A stretch of DNA of 28,950 bases from Candidatus Aminicenantota bacterium (GTDB taxonomy: Bacteria > Acidobacteriota > Aminicenantia > UBA2199), in the NCBI GenBank assembly GCA_026393775.1, contig JAPKZM010000224.1, positions 1-28,950 of the forward strand, written 5' to 3'. The notes below the pieces were generated by a model. That model was not told the origin of the DNA, did not search any database, and worked only from the letters and a program-made list of their open reading frames with translations. Made by a program: the position numbers and the translations under genes. Below are positions 16,830-27,477 of this stretch, piece by piece; the stretch's first letter is position 1, and every line of letters begins with the position of its first letter.

Positions 16830-16853
16830 GGGCAGCTAGAAGGGCTGCCCTTT
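16830..16853 (+). terminator. Weak hairpin terminator after dnaK
   Basis: GGGCAGC (16830-16836) pairs with GCTGCCC (16844-16850) and is followed by only TTT. It is plausible as the end of the dnaK transcript but weak. Confidence 0.45.
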
Positions 16854-16876
16854 GCTTCGCGTACCGGTACGACAAC

Positions 16877-16905
16877 TTGCTTTTTCCCCATAAATATGTT
16901 AAATT
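16877..16905 (+). promoter_or_regulatory. Promoter of the lipoprotein gene at 16930
   Basis: TTGCTT (16877-16882), a 17-nt spacer and TAAATT (16900-16905) precede AGGAGG (16920-16925) and ATG 16930. Confidence 0.55.
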
Positions 16906-16929
16906 TAAGGCAAGATCTTAGGAGGTTTC

Positions 16930-17817
16930 ATGAAACGAATAATTCTGGTCACGATTTTACCGATAGCGTTATTGTTTTCTTTTTGCGGTAAAAAAGCCGA
17001 TCGCCAGGGCATTGATTTGCGGCTTACGCTCACTCCCGATTCGGTTACCGATTCCCTGTACCTGAAAATGGATTATGAATTCAAAACCGCGAATGACTTT
17101 AAAAAGCTTACCCGTGATTACGATGTATTCGTCCATTTCTGGCGGGTAAACAGCAAGGAAATGCTGCTCCAGGACGACCATGTGCTGGAGAAGAAAACCA
17201 GCGCCTGGGGGCCGAATGAGGATTTGAAATATTCACGTGTTTTGTTTATCACGCAGTTCTTGAACGAGTTCGATGTCGACTTTGAAGGCTCGGAAGAAGT
17301 GAAGCTGACCGTTGGTTTGTATGACCTGAAAGCGACTGACAAGGAAAAACCGCTTGCCCTGTTCGAGAAAAAACTCAACATCCAGCCAGCCTCGTTCAAT
17401 GCTCCGGAAATCGTCTATGATGAGGGTTGGAACGGGCTTGAAACCGATGTCAACGCCAAGGACTTGTTCCACCGCAGCTGGCGCTGGACCATGGCAAAAT
17501 CGGTTTGCATCATCGAGAACCCGAAAAAGGAATGCACCTTAATCATCAAGGGCGGGGTGAATAAATCGATTCTATCGGATCAAAAGATCACCTTGAAAAT
17601 CAACGATTCTCTCCTCGAGGAATTCGTCCCCGCAGAGCCCCATTTCTCCAAGGAATACACTATCAGCCCTGAACAGATGGGCGCCGGCGACGAATTTTTC
17701 CTGCGCTTTGAGACAGACAAGGTTTTTGTGCCAGCCAAGACATTTGCCGGGAATAATGACAGCCGGGAATTGGGCATGCAGGTCTTTTTCATCTATTTCC
17801 GCGAAAAGCTCAAATAA
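16930..17817 (+). CDS. Lipoprotein of unknown function
   Basis: The 295-residue product has a signal peptide with a lipobox-like FSFC (Cys19), so it is probably a lipid-anchored envelope protein. The mature part looks like two beta-rich domains. The first (about 25-150) contains YDVFVHFWRVNSKEMLLQDDHVL and VKLTVGLYDL. The second (about 160-295) starts near WNGLETD and WRWTMAKSVCIIENPKKECTLIIKG and resembles a carbohydrate-binding-like sandwich, though I do not recognise a family. AGGAGG lies 4 nt upstream of the start. A small DUF2007-like gene follows 42 nt later, probably co-transcribed. Confidence 0.8.
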   Translation: MKRIILVTILPIALLFSFCGKKADRQGIDLRLTLTPDSVTDSLYLKMDYEFKTANDFKKLTRDYDVFVHFWRVNSKEMLLQDDHVLEKKTSAWGPNEDLKYSRVLFITQFLNEFDVDFEGSEEVKLTVGLYDLKATDKEKPLALFEKKLNIQPASFNAPEIVYDEGWNGLETDVNAKDLFHRSWRWTMAKSVCIIENPKKECTLIIKGGVNKSILSDQKITLKINDSLLEEFVPAEPHFSKEYTISPEQMGAGDEFFLRFETDKVFVPAKTFAGNNDSRELGMQVFFIYFREKLK

Positions 17818-17859
17818 GGACACCCGACTCCCAACCCATTTGCAGCGCCTGGCGAATGC

Positions 17860-18078
17860 ATGATGATGGAAATGGATCTTGAAGAACTTTTGACGGTCGA
17901 AGGCACTATGGAGGCTGAAATCGTCAAGTCCAAGCTGGAAAATTTCAATATCCCGGTCCTGTTGAAATTCGAATCGGCGGGCCATATCTTCGGGATCACC
18001 ATGAACGGTCTGGGCAAGGTGAAGATCATGGTCCCGAAATCGCTTTTGCAGGAAGCCAGAGAGATTTTAACGGGATAG
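17860..18078 (+). CDS. DUF2007-like small protein
   Basis: The 72-residue protein follows the DUF2007 (PF09413) pattern: an opening EELLTVEG, then EAEIVKSKLENFNIPVLLKFESAG, then KIMVPKSLLQEAREIL, a ferredoxin-like alpha/beta plait thought to be regulatory. Its exact role is unknown. Four in-frame ATGs cluster at the start (17860, 17863, 17866, 17872) with no clear Shine-Dalgarno, so the true start is uncertain by a few residues. It follows the lipoprotein gene and converges on surE with 19 nt between the stops and no terminator. Confidence 0.75.
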   Translation: MMMEMDLEELLTVEGTMEAEIVKSKLENFNIPVLLKFESAGHIFGITMNGLGKVKIMVPKSLLQEAREILTG

Positions 18079-18097
18079 CAAGAGCTGCTGCCCGGGG

Positions 18098-18859
18098 TTA
18101 CAGTTTGAATTGCTTGAACGCGGACGTCAGTCGCCTTAATTCCGCCTGGGAATTCAGATCATACTTGATGATGCTCAAGGAAATATATTGGTTCTGCACG
18201 GCCCAGATATCACTTCCTTCCTGGTAGCTGTAATTCGGAGTTCCGGTCCCGATCCAGTAATATTTGCGGCCGCGCGGGTCGGTTCTTTCCACGATGTCCG
18301 GGGTATAGCGTTTGCTGCCTAAAGAGGAAACGGCGATTTCACCCCGGTTGGGAAAAGGGATATTCAAATTGTAAATAACATTATCATGGTCGTAGGTGAA
18401 TAGTTTTTCCAGGATTTTGGCCGTGATTTCCGCTCCCTGGTCGAATTCAAAGGTTTGCTGCTGATACTGGCCCAGCCCCGCGATCAGAGAAACCGCCAAT
18501 GACGGAATTCCGTAAAGGAATCCGGAAAAAGCGCCGCCTACCGTCCCGGAAAAGAAGACATCTTCGGAAAGATTTTCGCCCAGGTTCATTCCGGAAACGA
18601 TGAAATCGGGCTTTTGGGGAAGGATTTTCTGCAGGGCGATGTTAACGCAGTCGGCGGTCGTGCCGTTCACGGCATAGACGTTCGCCTCTACCTGGTTGAC
18701 GCGCAGCGGCTGATTCAGGGTCAAGGCCATGCTGATGGCGCTTTTTTCACTGTCCGGCGCCACGGCCCAGACGCGGTATTTTTTTTCAAGAATCGTTTTT
18801 AAAGAACTTAAACCCTTGGAATAGAATCCATCGTCATTGGTTAATAAAATGGTTTTCAT
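18098..18859 (-). CDS. surE: 5'/3'-nucleotidase SurE
   Basis: The 253-residue protein begins MKTILLTNDDGFYSKGL, the SurE metal-binding Asp pair. It continues with VAPDSEKSAISMALTL, where the family usually has APDRNRSG; the Ser is kept. The catalytic Asn is in VSGMNLGENL. SurE removes phosphate from nucleoside monophosphates and is linked to stress and stationary phase. The gene lies 25 nt downstream of a tRNA-Pro gene on the same strand. I see no independent promoter and only a weak GGA ribosome site, so its mRNA 5' end may be created by tRNA processing. Confidence 0.93.
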   Translation of the reverse strand: MKTILLTNDDGFYSKGLSSLKTILEKKYRVWAVAPDSEKSAISMALTLNQPLRVNQVEANVYAVNGTTADCVNIALQKILPQKPDFIVSGMNLGENLSEDVFFSGTVGGAFSGFLYGIPSLAVSLIAGLGQYQQQTFEFDQGAEITAKILEKLFTYDHDNVIYNLNIPFPNRGEIAVSSLGSKRYTPDIVERTDPRGRKYYWIGTGTPNYSYQEGSDIWAVQNQYISLSIIKYDLNSQAELRRLTSAFKQFKL

Positions 18860-18884
18860 GCTGTCCGTAGAAATTTAAATTAAG

Positions 18885-18959
18885 TCGGGGCGAGTGGATT
18901 CGAACCACCGACCACACGCACCCCAAGCGTGTACGCTAACCAGACTGCGCTACGCCCCG
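18885..18959 (-). tRNA. tRNA-Pro (anticodon GGG)
   Basis: A complete 75-nt cloverleaf on the minus strand: acceptor stem CGGGGCG/CGCCCCG, D arm GCGC/GCGT with GG in the loop, anticodon stem CACGC/GCGTG with loop TTGGGGT (anticodon GGG after U33), a 5-nt variable loop, and a T arm with TTCGAAT. The discriminator base is A. The 3' CCA is not encoded. It lies between merR (6 nt upstream) and surE (25 nt downstream). Confidence 0.97.
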
Positions 18960-18965
18960 GCTCAA

Positions 18966-19346
18966 TCAATTTTTATCATCTTTGGCCAGTAAAGTCAATA
19001 TTTCGTCCAGGCCGCGGCGGATTCTTTTTACTTTTTCTCGGTCAAGCGGTTCCGGCGCAGAGGTGTTTTGGACATTGTCGATTTCACCGAAGTTCTGCAA
19101 CAGCATTTCTTTAATTTTGTTCTTGTCGCATTTATCGCGGCCCAGCCACTCTTTAATCTTCATGATGATTTCAACATCCCGGCGGCTGTAAAATTTTTCG
19201 CCGCTCTGGTTGGTAACCGGAGTGAAGAATGCGAATTCCTTTTCCCAATAATCCAACACCCGGCCGTCAAGTTTAGCCAGCTGCATGACTTCCTTGCGCC
19301 GGAAAGTAAGTTTTTCAGGGATATTGCTTTTGGTCATTTCCGTCAT
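18966..19346 (-). CDS. MerR-family transcriptional regulator
   Basis: The 126-residue protein has an N-terminal MerR winged helix: LTFRRKEVMQLAKLDGRVLDYWEKEFAFFTPVTNQSGEKFYSRRDVEIIMKIKEWL, with the typical WExEF and G..FYSRRDVE elements. A short charged helical C-terminus lacks effector-binding cysteines. It resembles the small MerR proteins encoded near ihf, tRNA-Pro and surE in some Deltaproteobacteria (from memory). I prefer ATG 19346 because GGGGAG lies just upstream; ATG 19337 and TTG 19364 are alternatives. Its target is unknown. It probably starts a merR-tRNA-surE transcript. Confidence 0.85.
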   Translation of the reverse strand: MTEMTKSNIPEKLTFRRKEVMQLAKLDGRVLDYWEKEFAFFTPVTNQSGEKFYSRRDVEIIMKIKEWLGRDKCDKNKIKEMLLQNFGEIDNVQNTSAPEPLDREKVKRIRRGLDEILTLLAKDDKN

Positions 19347-19416
19347 CCAGCTCCCCGGCGGCAAGAAATTTTTTGCGAATGGGGATTTCTTTTTCGGTTA
19401 TCATTGACTCAGTGCT

Positions 19417-20028
19417 TTAGAAGTTGAACACCAGACTGCCGCCGAAATAAAAACCGTTTTTAAATCCGGTCTCCGCACGCAGAATGAATTTATCATCGAT
19501 GTTGCCCATGATGCCGACGGGAATATGTCCTACCGGCAGGAATAATTTTTTATCCAACGTTTCATGGATGGTGGTGCCCAGTTCGTCCATGTACGATCCT
19601 TCAGCAAAGATACTGAACCGGCCGATGCCGATTCCGCCCCCGATATAAGGATGGATCGGAGAACTGGGAAAAATGTGCATCAAAATAGTCGCCGTAAAAC
19701 TGATCTGGGTGATCTCGCCGGAACCGAACAGCCGGTTGTTGAATTGTTCGTTGCGGAAATACCCATTGCCTTCCATGCGGCTGTATTCCAGGCAATAAAT
19801 TCCGCTAAAGACCGACTTTGGACCATGAGTACCATAGGAATGGATTTCAAAGGCAAAGGAATTTCCTTTTAGTTGCGGATGTTCAAAGAACACCATGTCC
19901 AGCAAGGCGTTGGGGACGCCGAAAACACCTCCCCTGATCCCGGCGCCGAATTGTGCTATTTTTACTTGATTGGCATTGATGCCCATGCTCATCAGCAGGA
20001 ACAATGTACCCAGGAGTTTAGTTTTCAT
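19417..20028 (-). CDS. Predicted secreted outer-membrane beta-barrel protein
   Basis: The 203-residue product has a signal peptide (about 1-19, MGINA-NQ). Its alternating aromatic/glycine strands include HPYIGGGIGIGRFSIFAEG, and it ends in FYFGGSLVFNF with a terminal Phe, as expected for BAM-inserted barrels. Size and strand count suggest an 8-stranded OmpW/OmpA-barrel-like fold. Ligand and role are unknown. AGGAG precedes the start. It follows guaB by 8 nt and is thus the third gene of the secA-guaB transcript, an odd partner for a purine enzyme. Confidence 0.72.
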   Translation of the reverse strand: MKTKLLGTLFLLMSMGINANQVKIAQFGAGIRGGVFGVPNALLDMVFFEHPQLKGNSFAFEIHSYGTHGPKSVFSGIYCLEYSRMEGNGYFRNEQFNNRLFGSGEITQISFTATILMHIFPSSPIHPYIGGGIGIGRFSIFAEGSYMDELGTTIHETLDKKLFLPVGHIPVGIMGNIDDKFILRAETGFKNGFYFGGSLVFNF

Positions 20029-20036
20029 TTTTTCTC

Positions 20037-21505
20037 CTAATCCAAACGATAATTAGGCGATTCCTCGGTAATGATCACGTCGTGAACATGGCTTTCCTTA
20101 AGACTTGCATGGGTGATGCGGATGAAGCGGGATTTTTTCTTTAATTCCTCGATGGAGCGGCAACCGGTAAGACCCATGCCGGCCTTTACGCCGCCGATCA
20201 GGAGGGGAATCAGATTCATGACCGTGCCTCGGTAAGGAACCCGCCCCTCGATCCCCTCGGGGACCAGCTTGGACTCCGAATATTCATCTTCCTGAAAATA
20301 GCGATCACGGCTGCCCGCTTTCATGGCGGCAATGGAGCCCATGCCGCGGTATTTTTTGTAGGAGCGGCCCTGATAAATGATCATTTCTCCAGGGCTTTCG
20401 TCGGTTCCGGCCAAGATGGAGCCGATCATCACCACATCCGCTCCGGCGGCCAGGGCCTTGGTCACGTCCCCGGAAAATTTTATTCCGCCGTCGGCGATCA
20501 CCGGCACGCGGCCGGCGGTCTCCTCGGCCACGGCCATGATCGCCGAGATTTGCGGCACCCCGGCTCCGGTGACCACCCGGGTGGTGCAGATGGACCCCGG
20601 ACCGATTCCGACTTTTATACCGTCTACGCCCAATTTGAGCAGGTCCCTGGCGGCGGCAGCCGTAGCGATATTGCCCACAACTAGGTCCAAGCCATCGGCC
20701 GTCGACCTGACTTTTTCAATGGTTTGAAACACTTTGCGCGAATGGGCGTGCGATGTGTCGATGACAATCACGTCGGCCTTGGCTTCGACCAGGGCTTTTA
20801 CTCTCTCGATGGTGTCGCTGCCGGTGCTGACCGCAGCCCCAACCAGCAGGCGGCCCATCTTGTCTTTGGAAGCCGAAGGAAATTTTTCCGTTTTTAAAAT
20901 ATCCTTGAAGGTAATCAGGCCTTTCAAAAAATTATCCCGGTCGACCACCGGAAGTTTCTCTATGCGGTTGACATGCAGCAGGTGCTTGGCCTCGGCCATG
21001 GTGAAATTGACCGGGGCGGTAATCAAATTCTTTGCTTTCATGATGGTGGATATTTTTTCGTTGGTGTTGGTGGCAAAGCGCAAATCGCGGTTGGTCAAAA
21101 TCCCGACCAATTTCCCCTGCTCGTCGATGATCGGCAGTCCGGAAATCCCTTTTTCCTTTACCAATTGCAAGGCCTGCTGGATCGTGTTGTCCGGACGAAG
21201 GGTGATGGGATTGGCGATCATGCCCGATTCGGAACGTTTTACCTTGAGGACCTCTCCGGCTTGCTCGTCAATGCTCAAGTTCTTGTGGATGACGGCCATG
21301 CCACCGAGCTGGGCCATTGCGATCGCCATCCGAAATTCGGAAACGGTGTCCATGGCCGCTGATACCAGGGGGATGCGTAATAGGATATGCCGCGAAAATT
21401 TCGTGGCGGTATCGGCCTGGTTAGGCAGAACCTCGGAATAGTCGGGCACCAGAAGTACGTCGTCGAAAGTCAATCCTTCGGCGGCAATTATCTTGTCTTT
21501 CACTT

Positions 21506-21509
<4 letters not shown>
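20037..21509 (-). CDS. guaB: Inosine-5'-monophosphate dehydrogenase
   Basis: The 490-residue protein converts IMP to XMP with NAD, the committed step to GMP. The N-terminus GLTFDDVLLVPDYSEVLP is typical. Two CBS domains lie at about residues 95-205 (LRPDNTIQQALQLVKEKGISGLPIIDEQGKLVGILTNRDLRF is the first). The catalytic loop GIGPGSICTTRVVTGAGVPQ holds the active Cys, and the flap region has YRGMGSIAAM. Length fits the family. The start overlaps the secA stop as ATGA, so the two are translationally coupled. Its expression should follow secA unless an internal promoter exists. Confidence 0.97.
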
Positions 21510-24082
<2,573 letters not shown>

Positions 24083-24090
24083 GTTGTACT

Positions 24091-24120
24091 ATTATAGCAG
24101 ATATGTTGATTTTTGTTCAA
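24091..24120 (-). promoter_or_regulatory. secA promoter (leaderless)
   Basis: TTGAAC (24120-24115), an 18-nt spacer ending in TGC (an extended -10) and a perfect TATAAT (24096-24091) lie only 8 nt before the secA ATG. The leader is at most 1-2 nt. Confidence 0.8.
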
Positions 24121-24160
24121 ATGCGCGCAGCGCGGATAAAAACGGGTCGACCTGCGCAAG

Positions 24161-24189
24161 TTGACTTTTTCGCGGTGGGAGGGTAGTGT
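24161..24189 (+). promoter_or_regulatory. ppsR promoter (leaderless)
   Basis: TTGACT (24161-24166), a 17-nt spacer and TAGTGT (24184-24189) are followed by T6 and ATG 24196. GGGAGGG at 24177-24183 lies 12 nt from the ATG and upstream of the predicted RNA start, so it is not a ribosome site in this transcript. Confidence 0.6.
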
Positions 24190-24195
24190 TTTTTT

Positions 24196-25044
24196 ATGGT
24201 TCAGCCGGACAAGGAGTTCAAACGTTATATTTTTGCGGTGTCCGATGCCACGGGCAAGACCTGCGAGACCGTTGTCCAGGCTGCGTTGACCCAATTCACG
24301 ACCACCCAGATCACGTTGGAGACCTTTTCCAACGTTCGTACCTTGAAAAAAGTGTATGAGATTTTCCAGCGTGCTTCATCGGTCAACGGCGTGATCATCT
24401 ACACCATGGCATCGCCCAAGCTGCGTCAAAAAATCACCGAACTGGGCCGCTTGAACGGAGTACCCACCGTGGATATCCTGGGGCCGGTGTTGACCCGCTT
24501 GTCCGATCTCCTGGAAATTTCACCCATGGCCAAACCCGGACTTTTCCGCCAACTGGATAGCGACTATTTCAAGCGCATCGAGGCGGTTGATTTCACCATC
24601 AAGCACGATGACGGCATCGGACTGTCCAGCATTGCCGGCGCCGAAATTGTCCTGCTGGGCGTTTCGCGCACGTCCAAGACGCCGGCCAGCATTTATCTAT
24701 CCTACCGCGGCTGGAAGGTGGCCAATATCCCGGTCATGCTGGATGAGGAACTGCCGGAAGCATTGCATGAGATCGACCCAAAAAAGATCATAGCCCTGAC
24801 CATCAATCCTAGGCGGCTGGAGGTGATCCGCTGCCAGCGGCAGATGAAGTTGAACACTGACATGTATTCCAGCTATATCGACATCGAGCAGATCCGCCGC
24901 GAAGTGCTCTATGCCGTGCGCTTGTTTGAGCATGGGCAATGGCCGATTCTAGATGTCACCTACAAGTCGATCGAAGAGACGGCCACCGAGGTCATGCGTC
25001 TGATTTACGCCCGATCGGGGCTGAAAAAGGGGAATATCTTTTAG
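24196..25044 (+). CDS. ppsR: PEP synthetase/PPDK regulatory protein (bifunctional kinase-phosphorylase, DUF299)
   Basis: The 282-residue protein starts YIFAVSDATGKTCETVVQAALTQF, the family's N-terminal signature. It has the P-loop GVSRTSKTPASIYLSYRGWKVANIP at residues 155 onward. Members phosphorylate (ADP-dependent) and dephosphorylate (Pi-dependent) PEP synthetase or pyruvate phosphate dikinase, so they switch gluconeogenic PEP formation. Which of the two targets this organism has is not visible here. It is divergent from secA and its stop interlocks with the stop of the convergent S1-repeat gene. Confidence 0.93.
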   Translation: MVQPDKEFKRYIFAVSDATGKTCETVVQAALTQFTTTQITLETFSNVRTLKKVYEIFQRASSVNGVIIYTMASPKLRQKITELGRLNGVPTVDILGPVLTRLSDLLEISPMAKPGLFRQLDSDYFKRIEAVDFTIKHDDGIGLSSIAGAEIVLLGVSRTSKTPASIYLSYRGWKVANIPVMLDEELPEALHEIDPKKIIALTINPRRLEVIRCQRQMKLNTDMYSSYIDIEQIRREVLYAVRLFEHGQWPILDVTYKSIEETATEVMRLIYARSGLKKGNIF

Positions 25045-26270
25045 TCAGCCGAATCGCCTTTGCCGGCGATCGCCGAATCCAACAGGGCGGCCATTGTCCC
25101 ATCTTTGGAGTTCAAACCTTCTTCCTGCTTTTTCTTGAGCTGCGCAAGTTCGTCACGGTAGTCTACCGTAGCTTCTTCCATGGTCAAAGAGATGGTTTTC
25201 TGCTCCAGGTTGACGGATAGGACGCGAACATTGACAGTCTGGCCGACGGCGAGGATTTCTTTGGGATGGCTGATGCGGCGATTCGCGCCCAATTGTGAGA
25301 CATGCAGCAGCCCGACCACCCCGGGAAACAATTCGACGAAAGCGCCGAACGTCTTCAAGCGCAGGATCACGCCCTGAAATTCTCTGCCGACAGCGACTTT
25401 TTCTGCCGCAGCGATCCAGGGATCAGCCTGCAGCGCCTTGAGGCTGAGGGAAATTTTCTTCGCTTCGCGGTCCAGCTTGATGACAGCCACGCCCAGCTTT
25501 TGTCCGACGCTCAGCGCGGCCTGGGCGTTCGGCGTTGTTTGGTAGGCGATTTCCGAAACATGCAGCAGCCCTTCGACGCCGCCGATGTCGACGAAGGCGC
25601 CATAGTCGTGCACTGAAGTCACGGTCCCGTCAAGCACCTGGCCGACCTCGAGTTCCTGCCAGCGTTGTTGGGATCTTTCCTGTTCCTCGCCCTGGAGCAG
25701 TTCCTTGCGCCCGACCACGATGTTGCGGCCCTCTTCCTCGTATTGCATAACTTGGAACGTATAGGTTTTATCGAGATGAATTTCCGGACTCTGGCAGTAA
25801 TTTTTTTCGATCTGGGAGATCGGGCAGAACGATTTCTGGCCAAGGATAAGGATTTCAAAACCGCCCTTTTGCATGGATTTCACCTTGCCTTCCACCGGCA
25901 GGCCCTTACTGAAAGCTTCCCGCAGCAGCAGCCGGGCCGGTGAATCCTTGGCTTGCCATCCTTCGCTCCCGCTGGCTTGGCGCAAACGGCTGGTGCAATG
26001 GAATATGCCTTCCCTGAAGGCGCTGACCAGAACCTGGACGGCGTCGCCTTCTCGCAGGGTCAATTGGCCCTGGTGCATGCACTCTTCTCTGTCGAGCATG
26101 CCTTCCGCGCGCGCACCCAAATCCAAAAATATGTTTTCCTTGCCGATGGAAATGACTTTGCCTTCGGTCACTTCGCCGACTTTAATCCGGACCGTCGCGG
26201 GCATGGAGGCATTCAGCAGATCGGCAAAGCTCCCTTCGTTGTTTGGCACAGCGGTTTTGTTTTCGGTCAT
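25041..26270 (-). CDS. S1-repeat RNA-binding protein (four S1 domains, RpsA-like)
   Basis: The 409-residue protein has four OB-fold S1 domains at about residues 21-93, 110-190, 207-278 and 294-367. The last two are the best conserved (DYGAFVDIGGVEGLLHVSEI and TFGAFVELFPGVVGLLHVSQLG). The first two are diverged. It is shorter than a six-domain RpsA, so it may be the ribosomal S1 of this lineage or a second S1-type regulator. If the former, its weak unwinding module would suit an organism with leaderless mRNAs (inference). The end is acidic and low-complexity. It has its own promoter and a 44-nt leader. Confidence 0.88.
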   Translation of the reverse strand: MTENKTAVPNNEGSFADLLNASMPATVRIKVGEVTEGKVISIGKENIFLDLGARAEGMLDREECMHQGQLTLREGDAVQVLVSAFREGIFHCTSRLRQASGSEGWQAKDSPARLLLREAFSKGLPVEGKVKSMQKGGFEILILGQKSFCPISQIEKNYCQSPEIHLDKTYTFQVMQYEEEGRNIVVGRKELLQGEEQERSQQRWQELEVGQVLDGTVTSVHDYGAFVDIGGVEGLLHVSEIAYQTTPNAQAALSVGQKLGVAVIKLDREAKKISLSLKALQADPWIAAAEKVAVGREFQGVILRLKTFGAFVELFPGVVGLLHVSQLGANRRISHPKEILAVGQTVNVRVLSVNLEQKTISLTMEEATVDYRDELAQLKKKQEEGLNSKDGTMAALLDSAIAGKGDSAD

Positions 26271-26320
26271 GACTTTTCCTTGTTTTTGGAATTGATTTGA
26301 CTAGCCAGGATGAGTATAAT

Positions 26321-26349
26321 AGTTTAGCCCCATGGCGTGAAAAAGTCAA
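26321..26349 (-). promoter_or_regulatory. Promoter of the S1-repeat gene
   Basis: TTGACT (26349-26344), a 17-nt spacer and TAAACT (26326-26321) predict a start near 26314. The leader to ATG 26270 holds only a weak AAGGA site. Confidence 0.65.
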
Positions 26350-26373
26350 GCGCGGCGACGGGACTGTTTTCTA

Positions 26374-26382
26374 TGCTAAAAT
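26374..26382 (+). promoter_or_regulatory. Extended -10 promoter of the DUF3943-like gene
   Basis: TGC followed by TAAAAT (26377-26382) ends 9 nt before ATG 26392. No good -35 is seen, and the predicted leader is only 2-3 nt. Confidence 0.45.
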
Positions 26383-26391
26383 AGGATTGGC

Positions 26392-27045
26392 ATGGGGAAA
26401 AAACTTTTACTTCTTTTCCTGACCGCGGCGCTTATCCTGCCGGTCCGTGCCGAAAATGAGGAAAAGAAAATAAACCTTTGGCAGGACGTGGCGATCGTTT
26501 CCGCGGTCACCTGCGTGTATGTTCTGGTTCTTCCCGATACCCGCCGGCGCATATTTCATGAAGCGTCGCTGGAAAGGGTCTGGCGAAATTTCCAGGATCC
26601 CATCAACAGCGCCATCCAGGGCGGGAAAAGCGATCATAACAGCTTCTGGGTCAACTATGTCGGTCATCCGCTCAGTTTTGCCTGCCTGGGCCTGTATTTG
26701 AAAGATCGCGGTTATAGCAACGGCGGGGCGCTCCTTTTCAGCCAGACATTGAATATCGTTTGGGAATACGTGATTGAGGGCAGCATGTGGCTTCCTTCGG
26801 GGAAGGATTTGTTAACCGATCTGTGCGGCTCGCTGGCCGCCATTTACGTTTTGGATCCGTTGTCCGACAGCGGGGAAAAAAGGATCGCTTCCGGCGACCG
26901 GCGCTGGGGAAATTATTTCCTTTACTATCTTAATCCCTTCAAGAAAATCAACCGCTGGATCTTCGGTAGGCGTCAAAAATCGGCCGGATTCTATGTTTTC
27001 CCGGCCCAGGGCGGTTTTGTAGCCGGGCTGCATTGGCAAAAATAA
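26392..27045 (+). CDS. DUF3943-like membrane/exported protein
   Basis: The 217-residue protein has a signal peptide (about 1-20) and a hydrophobic segment (about 31-48). The core NSFWVNYVGHPLSFACLGLYLKDRGYSNGGALLFSQTLNIVWEYVIEGSMWLPSGKDLLTDLCG follows the DUF3943 pattern (a conserved N..HP, S..wEy..E, PS..D). The C-terminus YVFPAQGGFVAGLHW resembles an outer-membrane strand. Function is unknown. No Shine-Dalgarno is evident. It converges on the bactofilin gene with 9 nt between stops. The family call is from pattern memory only. Confidence 0.68.
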   Translation: MGKKLLLLFLTAALILPVRAENEEKKINLWQDVAIVSAVTCVYVLVLPDTRRRIFHEASLERVWRNFQDPINSAIQGGKSDHNSFWVNYVGHPLSFACLGLYLKDRGYSNGGALLFSQTLNIVWEYVIEGSMWLPSGKDLLTDLCGSLAAIYVLDPLSDSGEKRIASGDRRWGNYFLYYLNPFKKINRWIFGRRQKSAGFYVFPAQGGFVAGLHWQK

Positions 27046-27054
27046 AAAACGCCG

Positions 27055-27477
27055 TTATTTTGTTTCCTGATCTGGTTGCAGGTCTCTTCTTTTTTCCACG
27101 AAATATTCTGGGGTCAATGGTTTGCCCTTGCTGGTTTTAATCTTGCCGTCGAAGAAGGCGCCTTCGGCGATGGCTATTTTCTGACAGACGATTTTCCCCA
27201 GGATATAGCCGCTGCTCCTGATTTCGATCTTGGCGGCCGCTCTGATCTGCCCTTCGACCCGGCCTTCTATGACCATGCTGACTACTTGCGCATCGCCCTT
27301 AAAATTCCCCTTTTTGCCGATGAACAGCAATCCATCGATGTCGATATTCCCGGTTAATTGGCCTTCCAGAATCAAATCGCCCTGCCCGCGGATTTCGCCG
27401 CTGATGACCGTGGCCGGAGTTATAACGGTTTTCAGCCCGGGTTCGGGGACTGCGTCGGTGATGCGCTGATTTTGCAT
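27055..27477 (-). CDS. Bactofilin (polymer-forming cytoskeletal protein)
   Basis: The 140-residue protein has the right-handed beta-helix repeats of DUF583/bactofilins at about residues 22-110: TVISGEIRGQGDLILEGQLTGNIDIDGLLFIGKKGNFKGDAQVVSMVIEGRVEGQIRAAAKIEIRSSGYILGKI. Flexible tails flank the core. Bactofilins self-assemble into nucleotide-free filaments at the membrane and organise the cell wall or polarity. GGAG lies 4 nt before the ATG. Its first 46 nt overlap the end of the B3/4-domain gene, so the two are coupled. Confidence 0.93.
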   Translation of the reverse strand: MQNQRITDAVPEPGLKTVITPATVISGEIRGQGDLILEGQLTGNIDIDGLLFIGKKGNFKGDAQVVSMVIEGRVEGQIRAAAKIEIRSSGYILGKIVCQKIAIAEGAFFDGKIKTSKGKPLTPEYFVEKRRDLQPDQETK

